Positions 55,283-63,669 of a stretch of DNA of 64,000 nucleotides are shown piece after piece. Position 1 is the first letter of the stretch; each line of letters starts with the position of its first letter. Made by a program: the position numbers and the translations under genes. Source of the stretch: Phyllobacterium zundukense (GTDB lineage: Bacteria > Pseudomonadota > Alphaproteobacteria > Rhizobiales > Rhizobiaceae); NCBI RefSeq assembly GCF_025452195.1, contig NZ_CP104971.1:310001-374000 (forward strand), written 5' to 3'. The notes below the pieces were generated by a model. That model was not told where the DNA came from and did no database searches. It saw nothing but the letters and a program-made list of their open reading frames with translations.

Positions 55283-55477
55283 GTGCATACTCAATCTGAT
55301 AACGGCCAATTTCAACCTATCATTTCTGACAGCAACGCCCCGCTGCGCGTCAAAAATCTGAAGAAGCGCTTTGGTACGCTCGAGGTCCTCAAAGGAATTT
55401 CCATGACCGCGCAGCGCGGCGATGTAATCTCCATCTTGGGAAGCAGCGGGTCGGGAAAAAGCACGTTTCTGCGCTGT
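55283..55477 (+). pseudogene. N-terminal fragment of an amino-acid ABC transporter ATPase
   Basis: GTG at 55283; the frame reads APLRVKNLKKRFGTLEVLKG, then QRGDVISILGSSGSGKSTFL RC with the Walker A motif intact, and changes at about 55477 to unrelated sequence. Q-loop, signature and Walker B are missing. The family is the same as the C-terminal fragment at 48158-48364 on the other strand. Confidence 0.7.
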
Positions 55478-55538
55478 GGACTGGTGGATTACTCTGTCTG
55501 GAAGGCATTTCTGGAGTCCAAGATGGTGCGATGCGATG

Positions 55539-55694
55539 GCTGTGCTCTACGGCCCCAGAATTTCGGGCGGGCTTTTCGGTCCGGGTGTGGGCATCGGTTT
55601 GCGGAAGCAGGACAAGCAACTTGCTGAGCTCTTCAATAGCGCGATCGAAGCAATCGAGGCGCCCGGATCGTTGAAAGCGATACGCCTTAAATGA
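55539..55694 (+). pseudogene. C-terminal fragment of an amino-acid ABC binding protein
   Basis: The plus strand reads GPRISGGLFGPGVGIGLRKQ then DKQLAELFNSAIEAIEAPGS and LKAIRLK with a stop at 55692. This is the conserved end of HisJ/ArgT-type binding proteins. It follows the ATPase fragment by about 60 bp, so a former amino-acid ABC operon has been deleted down to its ends. Confidence 0.65.
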
Positions 55695-55919
55695 TCTGGA
55701 GCGGATTTGGTGTCGAACTGAACCAATTTCGGAGAGACGGATTTGGCAAGCGCTTTTGACTTCCTCCGAAGTATCATTCTTGACTTCACCGAAAATGAGT
55801 AACTCCGCACGAAACATGGTCTGCGCAATTGGAATCCAAGTGAGCGATTGACGACTTCGGGGCTTGCCATCGCTCGATCTTGCAACGTTCGGGGTCTGGG
55901 AAGGGGCGGAGCGGTCGAT
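55695..55919. other. Intergenic stretch after the ABC remnants
   Basis: No supported feature; the edge of the mobile element may lie here. Confidence 0.3.
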
Positions 55920-56204
55920 TCATGGGCAATTCCTTTGCTCCAATAAGCCATTGCTATCGCTACGAAGTCGCGCTTCGAATTCGAATCCACCGCTCCATAT
56001 GTCGGCTATCGTCTTAGCCGCCTCGGTGACGTCGTTGTCAATGTCGTGCTGTCCCATTTCTTTGGTGATGCGATCAAAGATCTGGGCGCCGTGCTTGACA
56101 ACGCGGTGAAGCCTGGCTGCCTGAGCCGGGCTTGAATCAGGCATATCCAGAGTTTTAGAGACGCATCTGGCGATCTGCCTCATGAACCTCATCAGCGAAA
56201 CCAT
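55920..56204 (-). CDS. Small hypothetical protein
   Basis: 94 aa, ATG at 56204. Helical and polar: MVSLMRFMRQIARCVSKTLD, SPAQAARLHRVVKHGAQIFD and VTEAAKTIADIWSGG. No membrane segment or known motif. It is divergent from exbB with the iron-type box at 56230 between them. Not recognised; moderate coding appearance. Confidence 0.4.
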   Translation of the reverse strand: MVSLMRFMRQIARCVSKTLDMPDSSPAQAARLHRVVKHGAQIFDRITKEMGQHDIDNDVTEAAKTIADIWSGGFEFEARLRSDSNGLLEQRNCP

Positions 56205-56229
56205 CCCGTCACCCGATTCAAAAAATAGT

Positions 56230-56244
56230 TGATTATTTTAGTCA
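56230..56244. promoter_or_regulatory. RirA-type iron operator (IRO box, TGA-N9-TCA)
   Basis: TGATTATTTTAGTCA fits the TGA-N9-TCA IRO consensus of rhizobial RirA targets exactly and lies about 107 bp upstream of exbB in AT-rich sequence. Iron control of tonB/exbBD is expected, so this is a good candidate site. Confidence 0.55.
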
Positions 56245-56350
56245 TAAATACTAAGCCGCTACCAACCGAAGATTGCGTCGCTCGACGGAGGCCAGGTTGA
56301 TCGACGAGCCGGGGCCGTTTGCAGCGAATGTAGTGAAGGATTGCGGAGCG

Positions 56351-57316
56351 ATGCGACCAACCCCCAAAAAGCATTCAACAGTCGGCAATTTTGCTGCGGT
56401 ATTGAGAATAGGGGCTTTGGGATGTGCGCTGGTTGTTGTCGGTCCGACTGCATTAATCGCCTATGCACAAAACAATATGGCTCCAGCGCCTCAGAACGAG
56501 GTTGCAGCACAGCCCGTGCAGCAACCGGAGATAACCCAGCCGCCAATCATGCAGCCTACTGCACCAGTGGAGGGGAGCCAACCTGGTCAGACGAATGGAA
56601 CGCTGCCACATAATCTTTCGCCCTGGGGTATGTTCATGGCCGCGGACTGGGTGGTCAAGACGGTGATGATCGGTCTCGCTTTTGCCTCGCTGATTACTTG
56701 GACAGTCTGGCTGGCGAAGACGCTTGAGCTTGCTGGAGCAAGAGTGCGCGCCTATCGCGCGCTCAACGCCATCGGCAATGCTCGCACGCTGCACGATGCC
56801 GAACGGGCGCTCGAAGGCCGAGGCGGCCCGGGCGCAGCGCTTGTCAACGCGGCACGCGAGGAAGTGCGTCTCTCCGGTGAGGTTCAACGATACACAAGCG
56901 CCGATGGTTTGAAGGAGCGCGTAGCTTCGCGTCTGTCGCGCATCGAGGCTCAAGCAGGACGCCGCATGAGCCGCGGCACGGGAGTACTCGCAACCATCGG
57001 TTCAACGGCGCCCTTCGTCGGGCTTTTCGGCACGGTTTGGGGCATTATGAATTCGTTCATCGGCATTTCAGAGTCCCAAACGACCAATTTGGCGGTCGTT
57101 GCGCCGGGCATCGCAGAAGCGCTCCTCGCCACAGCGATTGGACTCGTCGCCGCTATTCCGGCGGTTGTGATCTACAATGTCTTCGCCCGGTCTATCACCG
57201 GTTACCGGCAGTTGCTCGCCGATGCGTCGGCGGGGGTCGAGCGTCTTGTCAGCCGCGATGTGGATTTTGCCACGCTACCTGCGGCCGCCCACACCTCGCG
57301 CGCTGCTGCAGAGTAG
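56351..57316 (+). CDS. exbB: TonB-system biopolymer transport protein ExbB
   Basis: 321 aa from the ATG at 56351 (MRPTPKKHSTVGNFAAVLRI) with GGAG just upstream. A signal-like helix is followed by a Pro/Gln-rich periplasmic segment (QNEVAAQPVQQPEITQPPIM), a membrane helix (VKTVMIGLAFASLITWTVWL), a cytoplasmic loop, and the typical MotA/ExbB pair GVLATIGSTAPFVGLFGTVW and LLATAIGLVAAIPAVVIYNV. The long N-terminus is the rhizobial/Brucella ExbB form. It builds the proton channel with ExbD that powers TonB. First gene of exbB-exbD-tonB. Confidence 0.93.
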   Translation: MRPTPKKHSTVGNFAAVLRIGALGCALVVVGPTALIAYAQNNMAPAPQNEVAAQPVQQPEITQPPIMQPTAPVEGSQPGQTNGTLPHNLSPWGMFMAADWVVKTVMIGLAFASLITWTVWLAKTLELAGARVRAYRALNAIGNARTLHDAERALEGRGGPGAALVNAAREEVRLSGEVQRYTSADGLKERVASRLSRIEAQAGRRMSRGTGVLATIGSTAPFVGLFGTVWGIMNSFIGISESQTTNLAVVAPGIAEALLATAIGLVAAIPAVVIYNVFARSITGYRQLLADASAGVERLVSRDVDFATLPAAAHTSRAAAE

Positions 57317-57326
57317 GGGAGCGATC

Positions 57327-57785
57327 ATGGCTGGTGGCGTCAGGCATAGCGCGTCGGACGACGAGCTCCAGGAAAATCATGAAATCAACGTGACGCCGTT
57401 CATTGATGTCATGCTGGTCCTGCTCATTATTTTCATGGTGGCAGCGCCCCTGGCGACTGTCGATATCAATGTCGACCTGCCAGCCTCGACGGCAACGCCC
57501 GCGACGCGTCCCGAGCAACCGCTCTACCTGACGCTCAAGGAAGACAAGTCCATCGCAGTCGGCAACGAAACGATTTCGCGTGAAACACTTGGCAGTTTTC
57601 TCGATCAACGCACGCAGGGCGACAAGGAAACCCGGGTCTTTCTTCGCGCCGACCGGGCAGTCGACTATGGTGCCTTGATGGATCTGATGAACGGCCTACG
57701 CGACACAGGCTATCTCAAGATAGCGCTTGTCGGTCTGGAAAGTGTTCCTCCCCGACCCGCACCGGCCGGTGAGGGCGCCGAATAG
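57327..57785 (+). CDS. exbD: TonB-system biopolymer transport protein ExbD
   Basis: 152 aa from the ATG at 57327, 10 bp after exbB, with AGGGGAG. One membrane helix with the essential Asp (INVTPFIDVMLVLLIIFMVA) near residue 25, then a periplasmic domain (RETLGSFLDQRTQGDKETRV, FLRADRAVDYGALMDLMNGL). Its stop shares a base with the GTG of tonB. Confidence 0.94.
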   Translation: MAGGVRHSASDDELQENHEINVTPFIDVMLVLLIIFMVAAPLATVDINVDLPASTATPATRPEQPLYLTLKEDKSIAVGNETISRETLGSFLDQRTQGDKETRVFLRADRAVDYGALMDLMNGLRDTGYLKIALVGLESVPPRPAPAGEGAE

Positions 57786-58681
57786 TGCATCATCCAACTG
57801 CGATCAGAAGAGGTTTCCTGCGTCCAGACTGGCGCGAGGTTGGTCTTTGGTCGGTTGCAGGATTGGCGGTGATCGGTATTCATGCAGGCGCCGCATGGTA
57901 TATCCAGAACTATCAACCGGCGATGCCAGCAAGCGATATTGCCACCGCAGTGATGATCGACATGGAGCCATTGCCGGCGCCGCCCGCGCCGGAACCGGTG
58001 AAGGAAGAGCCCCCGGCCGAAGCTGAGCCAATCAAGCCGGATGTGATCGAACAGGAAGCTGCAGCGCCCGAGCCTATCCCGGACGTGCAGCCCGAACCCG
58101 AGCCAATTGATCCGGTGGAAGAACTGGGTCCGGATCAGCCAGAACCTGAGGTGGCGGAAGAGCCCCTACCGGAATCAGAGGTGACCGAGCCGCCCGAAGA
58201 ACAGATCGAAGAGGTCGTGGAACTGCCAAAGGCAGAAGTGCCGCTTCCGGTGGTTCGTCCAACACCGAAAAAGCCAGATGTCCCGAAGAAGCAGGTTACC
58301 GAGAAGGTCGTGCGCAAACCAGCGAAGAAAGTCAGCACAGCGACCGTCCAGGACGCCACGCCGCGGGAAGCAAAACAGCAACCAAGTGTTTCGAGAGCAG
58401 CGTCAGCGCGGCAATCGGAGACCTGGCGTTCAAGGGTGCAGTCTTATCTGGCGCGCAGAGCAAACCGCGCGCGTGCGGAAGGGCAGGGTACCGTCAGGAT
58501 ACGCTTTGTGGTTACCAATGATGGCGCGATCGTTGCGGCTAGTGTCGTCGGAAGCTCCGGAGTGCCCCAGTTAGACCAGAGTGTGCTTGAAACCATTCGG
58601 CGGGCGTCCCCAGTACCGTCAGCGCCAGATGGTGTTGATGTATCGCGGCAAAGTTTTACCGTGCCGTTTCAGATAAGGTAG
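57785..58681 (+). CDS. tonB: TonB energy-transducing protein
   Basis: 298 aa with a GTG start at 57785. One membrane helix near residue 25 (VGLWSVAGLAVIGIHAGAAW), a long Pro/Glu then Pro/Lys segment that spans the periplasm (EPEPIDPVEELGPDQPEPEV; RPTPKKPDVPKKQVTEKVVR), and a C-terminal TonB domain (GTVRIRFVVTNDGAIVAASV, LDQSVLETIRRASPVPSAP). It transfers the proton force to outer-membrane receptors for siderophores or haem. The gene ends right at the stop of the convergent GMC oxidoreductase, so the two transcripts run tail to tail without spacer. Confidence 0.93.
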   Translation: MHHPTAIRRGFLRPDWREVGLWSVAGLAVIGIHAGAAWYIQNYQPAMPASDIATAVMIDMEPLPAPPAPEPVKEEPPAEAEPIKPDVIEQEAAAPEPIPDVQPEPEPIDPVEELGPDQPEPEVAEEPLPESEVTEPPEEQIEEVVELPKAEVPLPVVRPTPKKPDVPKKQVTEKVVRKPAKKVSTATVQDATPREAKQQPSVSRAASARQSETWRSRVQSYLARRANRARAEGQGTVRIRFVVTNDGAIVAASVVGSSGVPQLDQSVLETIRRASPVPSAPDGVDVSRQSFTVPFQIR

Positions 58682-60274
58682 TTACGAACCCCTTGCGATC
58701 ATCTCCGCGGCTTTTTCAGCGATCATGATCGTTGGTGAGTTGGTATTTCCCGAGGTAATCGACGGCATGATCGAGGCATCGGCCACACGCAGACCTCGAA
58801 TGCCACGCACGCGCAATTGCGGATCGACGACCGAATCCGGGTCAGAACCCATGCGGCAGGTCCCGACGGGGTGAAAGATGGTCGTGCCAACGGCACCGGC
58901 GGCTTCGACCAGTTCATCCTCGTTCTGGTAGTGCGGGCCCGGCTTGAATTCCTCTGGTTTGAAGCGCTGTAGCGGTTGTTGCGCGACAATGTTGCGCGTG
59001 ATGCGGATCGAATCCGCCGCGACACGGCGGTCGCTCTCTGTTGTCAGATAATTCGGCTGGATCGCGGGATGCGAGTTATAATCCGGCGATTTGACGTGTA
59101 CGGACCCCCGGCTTTCAGGACGCAGATTGCAAACGCTCGCGGTAAAAGCCGGGAAGGGGTGGACGTTTTCGCCAAACTTTTCCAAGGAAAGAGGTTGCAC
59201 ATGATATTGCAGATTGGCTGTCTCAAAAGAGGGATCGGACCGGGTGAAGACACCAAGCTGGCTCGGCGCCATCGACATGGGTCCGGATCTGCTGATGAGA
59301 TATTGGAGCGCGATCGCTGCCTTGCCGAGAAGGCGGTTGGCCTTCTCATTGAGTGTCGGAATACCCGTAACCTTATAAGCACAACGCAGCTGCAGATGGT
59401 CCTGCAGGTTCTCGCCGACGCCGCGCCGTTCCAGGACCGTTTCAATACCTGCACTCTGCAGTACATCGCCGCGGCCGATGCCCGAAAATTCGAGAATATG
59501 TGGTGAGCCGATTGAACCGGCGGCCAGAACGACCTCGCGCCTGCATTGAACGGAACGGGTCGTACCGGCCTGTTCGAATTCAACGCCTTTAACGGCCAAA
59601 TCCTGCAGGATCAGCTTTTGCACATGCGCTCCGGTTTCAACCTTGAGATTGGGACGTCCTAGGGCAGGTCGCAGAAATGCCTTTGCCGTGTTCCAGCGGA
59701 TGCCGCGCTTCTGGTTGACCTTGAAATAGGAGGAGCCTTCATTGTCGCCGCGATTGAAATCGTCAGTGCGAGGGATGCCGGCAGCTTCGGCGGCATCGCG
59801 GAAGGCATCGAGAATATCCCAATGCAGCCGCGCCTCCTCCACGCGCCATTCGCCGCCAGAACCATGAAAATCGTCGGCGCCGAGATAGTAATCTTCCGAC
59901 TTCCTGAAGTAGGGGAGGACATCATCCCAGCCCCAGCCGGTACATCCGTCCTGTCGCCACAGGTCATAGTCGCGCGCTTGGCCGCGCATATAGATCATGC
60001 CGTTGATCGAAGAGCAGCCGCCCAACACCTTGCCACGCGGGTAGCTGAGGGCGCGACCATTCAACCCCGGTTCTGGTTCGGTTGTGAAGCACCAGTCCGT
60101 ACGCGGATTCGAGATGCAATACAGGTAGCCGACAGGAATATGGATCCAGTGATAGTTGTCCTTGCCGCCAGCCTCAAGCAGCAGCACCGAAACGTCCCTG
60201 TTTTCAGAGAGACGGTTGGCGAGCGTGCAGCCAGCGGTGCCGGCGCCGACGACGATGTAGTCATAGGTTGACAT
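58682..60274 (-). CDS. GMC-family FAD oxidoreductase (choline dehydrogenase-like)
   Basis: 530 aa from the ATG at 60274 (MSTYDYIVVGAGTAGCTLAN). FAD motif GAGTAGCTLANRLSE, GMC signature 1 YPRGKVLGGCSSINGMIYMR, signature 2 near AAGSIGSPHILEFSGIGRG, and the C-terminal active-site region TIFHPVGTCRMGSDPDSVVD then ITSGNTNSPTIMIAEKAAEM with the catalytic His and Asn. It oxidises a primary alcohol. It is the last gene of the liv-type operon, one base after the livM stop, so the alcohol is probably the imported compound or a product of it. Confidence 0.86.
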   Translation of the reverse strand: MSTYDYIVVGAGTAGCTLANRLSENRDVSVLLLEAGGKDNYHWIHIPVGYLYCISNPRTDWCFTTEPEPGLNGRALSYPRGKVLGGCSSINGMIYMRGQARDYDLWRQDGCTGWGWDDVLPYFRKSEDYYLGADDFHGSGGEWRVEEARLHWDILDAFRDAAEAAGIPRTDDFNRGDNEGSSYFKVNQKRGIRWNTAKAFLRPALGRPNLKVETGAHVQKLILQDLAVKGVEFEQAGTTRSVQCRREVVLAAGSIGSPHILEFSGIGRGDVLQSAGIETVLERRGVGENLQDHLQLRCAYKVTGIPTLNEKANRLLGKAAIALQYLISRSGPMSMAPSQLGVFTRSDPSFETANLQYHVQPLSLEKFGENVHPFPAFTASVCNLRPESRGSVHVKSPDYNSHPAIQPNYLTTESDRRVAADSIRITRNIVAQQPLQRFKPEEFKPGPHYQNEDELVEAAGAVGTTIFHPVGTCRMGSDPDSVVDPQLRVRGIRGLRVADASIMPSITSGNTNSPTIMIAEKAAEMIARGS

Positions 60275-60275
60275 T

Positions 60276-61259
60276 TCAGTTGTCCGGCTTGCTCTCGAGT
60301 CTTTTGCCGAAGCGCGAAGCATAAAGCTCACCGATGATGCCACGCCGGAACACAAGCACGCACACCATGAAGATAATGCCGGTGATCACGGTGACCGGAA
60401 ACTCCGAGGTCGCGAGATAGTTTTCCAGAGCGGCCACAAGTCCTGCACCGAAGATCGGTCCAACCAGCGTGCCAATGCCGCCAAGCAAAGTCATCAACAC
60501 GACTTCGCCAGACATTTGCCAGCTGACATCTGTGAGCGTGGCAAACTGGAAGACGATCGCTTTCAAACCACCTGCGAGACCGGTCAAGGCGGCAGACATG
60601 ACGAAGGCGGCGAGCTTGTAACGCGCAACCGAATAGCCAAGGGAAATCGCGCGCGGTTCGTTTTCGCGGACGGATTTGAGGATCATGCCGAACGGCGAAT
60701 TGATGATGCGCCAGATGATGAACATGCCAAGGAGAAATACGGCAAGCACGAAGAAGTACATATTCAACGGCTGATTGAGATCAATGAACCCGAGCAGATA
60801 ACCGCGCGGGACCCCCTGAATGCCGTCTTCACCATGGGTGAAAGATGCCTGCAGACAGAAAAAGGCAAACATCTGTGCGAGTGCCAGCGTGATCATCGTC
60901 GAATAGATGCCCTGACGCCTTATGGCGAAGAAGCCGATGATCAACCCGAGGATCGTTGCACCCAGAACACCGACAAGAATGCCGAGTTCGGTTGGAAGAC
61001 CCCATTCCTTGACCGCATGTGCTGTGAAGTACGCAGCGCCGCCAAAGAAGGCGGCGTGACCGAAGGAAAGAATGCCGGTGTAGCCGAGGAGAAGATTGAA
61101 GGCGCAAGCGAAGAGTGCGAAACAAAGCACCTTCATGAGGAATACCGGATAAAAATAGAAAGGTGCGAGAACAAGCCCGATGATTCCGATCAGGATCAGC
61201 GTCGTTTCGAGCGTTAAAAGGCGTTGCTTTGGTGCAGATGTAACGGTCGCTTGCGTCAT
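60276..61259 (-). CDS. Branched-chain amino acid-type ABC transporter permease, LivM-like
   Basis: 327 aa from the ATG at 61259 (MTQATVTSAPKQRLLTLETT) with AAAGGA at a good distance; an ATG at 61268 is possible. About nine membrane helices with the LivM pattern NLLLGYTGILSFGHAAFFGG, RRQGIYSTMITLALAQMFAF and MTLLGGIGTLVGPIFGAGLV. It forms the membrane channel with the LivH-like protein. Part of the operon binding protein-livG-livF-livH-livM-GMC oxidoreductase. Confidence 0.87.
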   Translation of the reverse strand: MTQATVTSAPKQRLLTLETTLILIGIIGLVLAPFYFYPVFLMKVLCFALFACAFNLLLGYTGILSFGHAAFFGGAAYFTAHAVKEWGLPTELGILVGVLGATILGLIIGFFAIRRQGIYSTMITLALAQMFAFFCLQASFTHGEDGIQGVPRGYLLGFIDLNQPLNMYFFVLAVFLLGMFIIWRIINSPFGMILKSVRENEPRAISLGYSVARYKLAAFVMSAALTGLAGGLKAIVFQFATLTDVSWQMSGEVVLMTLLGGIGTLVGPIFGAGLVAALENYLATSEFPVTVITGIIFMVCVLVFRRGIIGELYASRFGKRLESKPDN

Positions 61260-61260
61260 A

Positions 61261-62148
61261 TCATACATCCTTTCCGAACAGGCCCGCGGGTCGGACAAGC
61301 AGGACGATCGCCATGATAACGAAGATGACGATGCTGGACGCTTCCGGATAGAACACTTTGGTCAGACCTTCGAAAATACCGAGCATATAGCCGGTGATGA
61401 TGGCGCCAAGGATTGATCCCATACCGCCAACAACAACTACTGCAAAGACGACGATGATCATGTTGGATCCCATGAGCGGACTGACCTGATAAATCGGCGC
61501 CGCCATGATACCCGCAAGCCCTGCGAGACCTGCGCCGAGACCGTAGGTGAACGTCAACAACAAGGGCACGTTGATGCCGAAAGCGCGCACCAAAGTCGGG
61601 TTCTCGGTCGCCGCGCGCAGATAAGAGCCAAGCCGGGTCTTTTCGATCAGCAGCCAGGTTCCGAGGCAGACGGCAAGCGAAGCAATGACAACCCAGGCGC
61701 GGTATTTCGGCAGGAACATGAAGCCAAGATTATAGCCGCCCGCCAAGGCGGAGGGCACAGCGTAGGGTTGACCTGCCGCACCGTAGTAATAACGGAACGT
61801 GCCTTCGAGCACGAGTGCCAGACCAAAAGTGAACAACAGACCATAGAGGTGGTCGAGATTGTAGAGCCGTGAGAGTGCTACGCGCTCGATGAAAGCACCG
61901 GCAAGGCCCACAACCAGGGGCGCCAGGATGAGGGCCGGCCAATAGCCGATGCCGAGCTCCGCCAGAAGAAGGTAACCGACGAAAGCGCCGACCATGTATT
62001 GTGCACCGTGTGCGAAATTGATGACGCGCAACAGCCCGAAGATGATGGCGAGGCCGAGGCTGAGCATGGCATAGAATGAGCCATTGATCAGGCCGATCAG
62101 CAGCTGACCGAGGAAAGCCTGGACCGGGACGCCGAAGATCATTGTCAT
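61261..62148 (-). CDS. Branched-chain amino acid-type ABC transporter permease, LivH-like
   Basis: 295 aa, ATG at 62148. About eight membrane helices with LivH motifs: NGSFYAMLSLGLAIIFGLLR, VINFAHGAQYMVGAFVGYLL, AATENPTLVRAFGINV and VVVVGGMGSILGAIITGYML. Its stop lies two bases before the livM start and its ATG two bases after the livF stop. Confidence 0.88.
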   Translation of the reverse strand: MTMIFGVPVQAFLGQLLIGLINGSFYAMLSLGLAIIFGLLRVINFAHGAQYMVGAFVGYLLLAELGIGYWPALILAPLVVGLAGAFIERVALSRLYNLDHLYGLLFTFGLALVLEGTFRYYYGAAGQPYAVPSALAGGYNLGFMFLPKYRAWVVIASLAVCLGTWLLIEKTRLGSYLRAATENPTLVRAFGINVPLLLTFTYGLGAGLAGLAGIMAAPIYQVSPLMGSNMIIVVFAVVVVGGMGSILGAIITGYMLGIFEGLTKVFYPEASSIVIFVIMAIVLLVRPAGLFGKDV

Positions 62149-62150
62149 GG

Positions 62151-62855
62151 TCAGACTCCCAACGCTTCGTTGAGCATTGTCATGCGATCAGGCAGCTCCC
62201 TGACGTGGAAATTGTCGATCACCTTACCGTGGTCGACCACATAAAAACGATCGGCAACTTTGCTGGCAAACCGGAAATTCTGTTCGACGAGAAGGATGGT
62301 CATGCCCCGTTGCTTCAGCGTCACCAGTACCTCGCCGATGCGCTGAACGATGACCGGGGCAAGGCCCTCGGTGGGTTCGTCTAGAAGAAGAAGCTTGACG
62401 CCGGTGCGCAGAATCCGGGCAATCGCCAGCATCTGCTGTTCACCGCCGGAAAGTTTGGTGCCGGGACTGTTGCGCCGCTCCTTGAGGTTCGGGAAAAGTT
62501 CGTAAATTTCGGCAATCGACATGCCGCCCTTGGCCACGATAGGCGGAAGATTGAGATTTTCATCAACCGACAGGGTAGCGAAGATGCCGCGTTCTTCCGG
62601 CACGAAACCGATGCCGGTATGAGCGGTGCGATGCAGCGGCACGCGCATCATGTCTTTGCCGTCAAATGTGATAGTGCCTGTGCGTTTGCGGATAATGCCC
62701 ATGATGGAGCGCAGGGTTGTGGTCTTGCCAACACCATTGCGACCGAGCAAGGTCACCGTCTCGCCCTGGTGGATGTCGAGGTTGACGCCGTGCAAGGCGT
62801 GGCCTTCGCCATACCAGGCATGGAGGTCACGGACGGAAAGCAGGGGCTTACTCAT
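62151..62855 (-). CDS. ABC transporter ATP-binding protein, LivF-like
   Basis: 234 aa, ATG at 62855, overlapping livG by 8 bp. Walker A GRNGVGKTT at about 38, HTGIGFVPEERGIFATLSVD (typical of LivF), signature LSGGEQQMLAIARIL and Walker B LLLDEPTEGLAPVIVQRIGE. It hydrolyses ATP with the LivG-like subunit to drive import. The short upstream region carries no separate promoter. Confidence 0.9.
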   Translation of the reverse strand: MSKPLLSVRDLHAWYGEGHALHGVNLDIHQGETVTLLGRNGVGKTTTLRSIMGIIRKRTGTITFDGKDMMRVPLHRTAHTGIGFVPEERGIFATLSVDENLNLPPIVAKGGMSIAEIYELFPNLKERRNSPGTKLSGGEQQMLAIARILRTGVKLLLLDEPTEGLAPVIVQRIGEVLVTLKQRGMTILLVEQNFRFASKVADRFYVVDHGKVIDNFHVRELPDRMTMLNEALGV

Positions 62856-63669
62856 GTTCTGTCCCCATATAGGCTACGCGCACGCGCTCGTCCTGGCTGA
62901 CCGTCAGGTAATCGCCGGAGGTAAGAATTTCGCCGCGCTGAAGCACGGTAACCTGATCACAGAGATCGGCGACAACCTTCAGATTGTGCTCCACCATGAG
63001 GATGGCACGGTCCTTTGCGACCTCGCGGATGATATCGGAAACGATGTGCACGTCTTCGTGACCCATGCCGGCCATCGGCTCATCAAGCAGCAGCACTTTT
63101 GGATCGAGCGCAAGCGTAGTGGCGATCTCCAGTACGCGCTTACGGCCATAGGACAGGTCGGCGGCAAGTTTATTGCGCGCGTCCTGCAGCCCGACCGCTT
63201 CGATCAATTCCATCGCCCGTTGGTTCAACCGGTCCAGCGCCTGCATAGGCAGCCAGAACTGGGTGGATAGACCGCCGGGACGCTGCAGGGCTACGCGGAC
63301 ATTGTCGAGGACGGTAAGATGCGGAAATACCGCGGAAATCTGGAATGAACGGACCAGACCCATGCGCGCTACCTTAGCAGGATCGGTTCTGGTTATGTCA
63401 TGATCGAGCAGCGTGATCGTCCCGCTCGTTGGCTGTAGAAATTTGGTGAGAAGGTTGAAGACCGTGGTTTTGCCCGCACCATTCGGCCCGATCAGCGCGT
63501 GCACCCTGGCGTGATGCACGTCAAGATCGACATTGTTGACGGCAACGAAACCGCCAAAATCACGACGCAGGCCACGGGCCGACAACACCACCCGCGAATC
63601 TTGACCTCCGGAGGCGCCGGGAGAGGATTGTCCTCCCCCGAACGCTGTGTCGTTCAGCGAAGCAGTCAT
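62848..63669 (-). CDS. ABC transporter ATP-binding protein, LivG-like
   Basis: 273 aa, ATG at 63669 overlapping the binding-protein stop (TAATG). A polar N-terminus of about 28 aa (FGGGQSSPGASGGQDSR) is longer than usual and could be trimmed if a later start is used. Walker A GPNGAGKTT, Q-loop RSFQISAVFPHLTVLDNVRV, DLSYGRKRVLEIATTLALDP as the LivG signature, and Walker B LLLDEPMAGMGHEDV. First ATPase of the operon. Confidence 0.9.
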   Translation of the reverse strand: MTASLNDTAFGGGQSSPGASGGQDSRVVLSARGLRRDFGGFVAVNNVDLDVHHARVHALIGPNGAGKTTVFNLLTKFLQPTSGTITLLDHDITRTDPAKVARMGLVRSFQISAVFPHLTVLDNVRVALQRPGGLSTQFWLPMQALDRLNQRAMELIEAVGLQDARNKLAADLSYGRKRVLEIATTLALDPKVLLLDEPMAGMGHEDVHIVSDIIREVAKDRAILMVEHNLKVVADLCDQVTVLQRGEILTSGDYLTVSQDERVRVAYMGTEHE

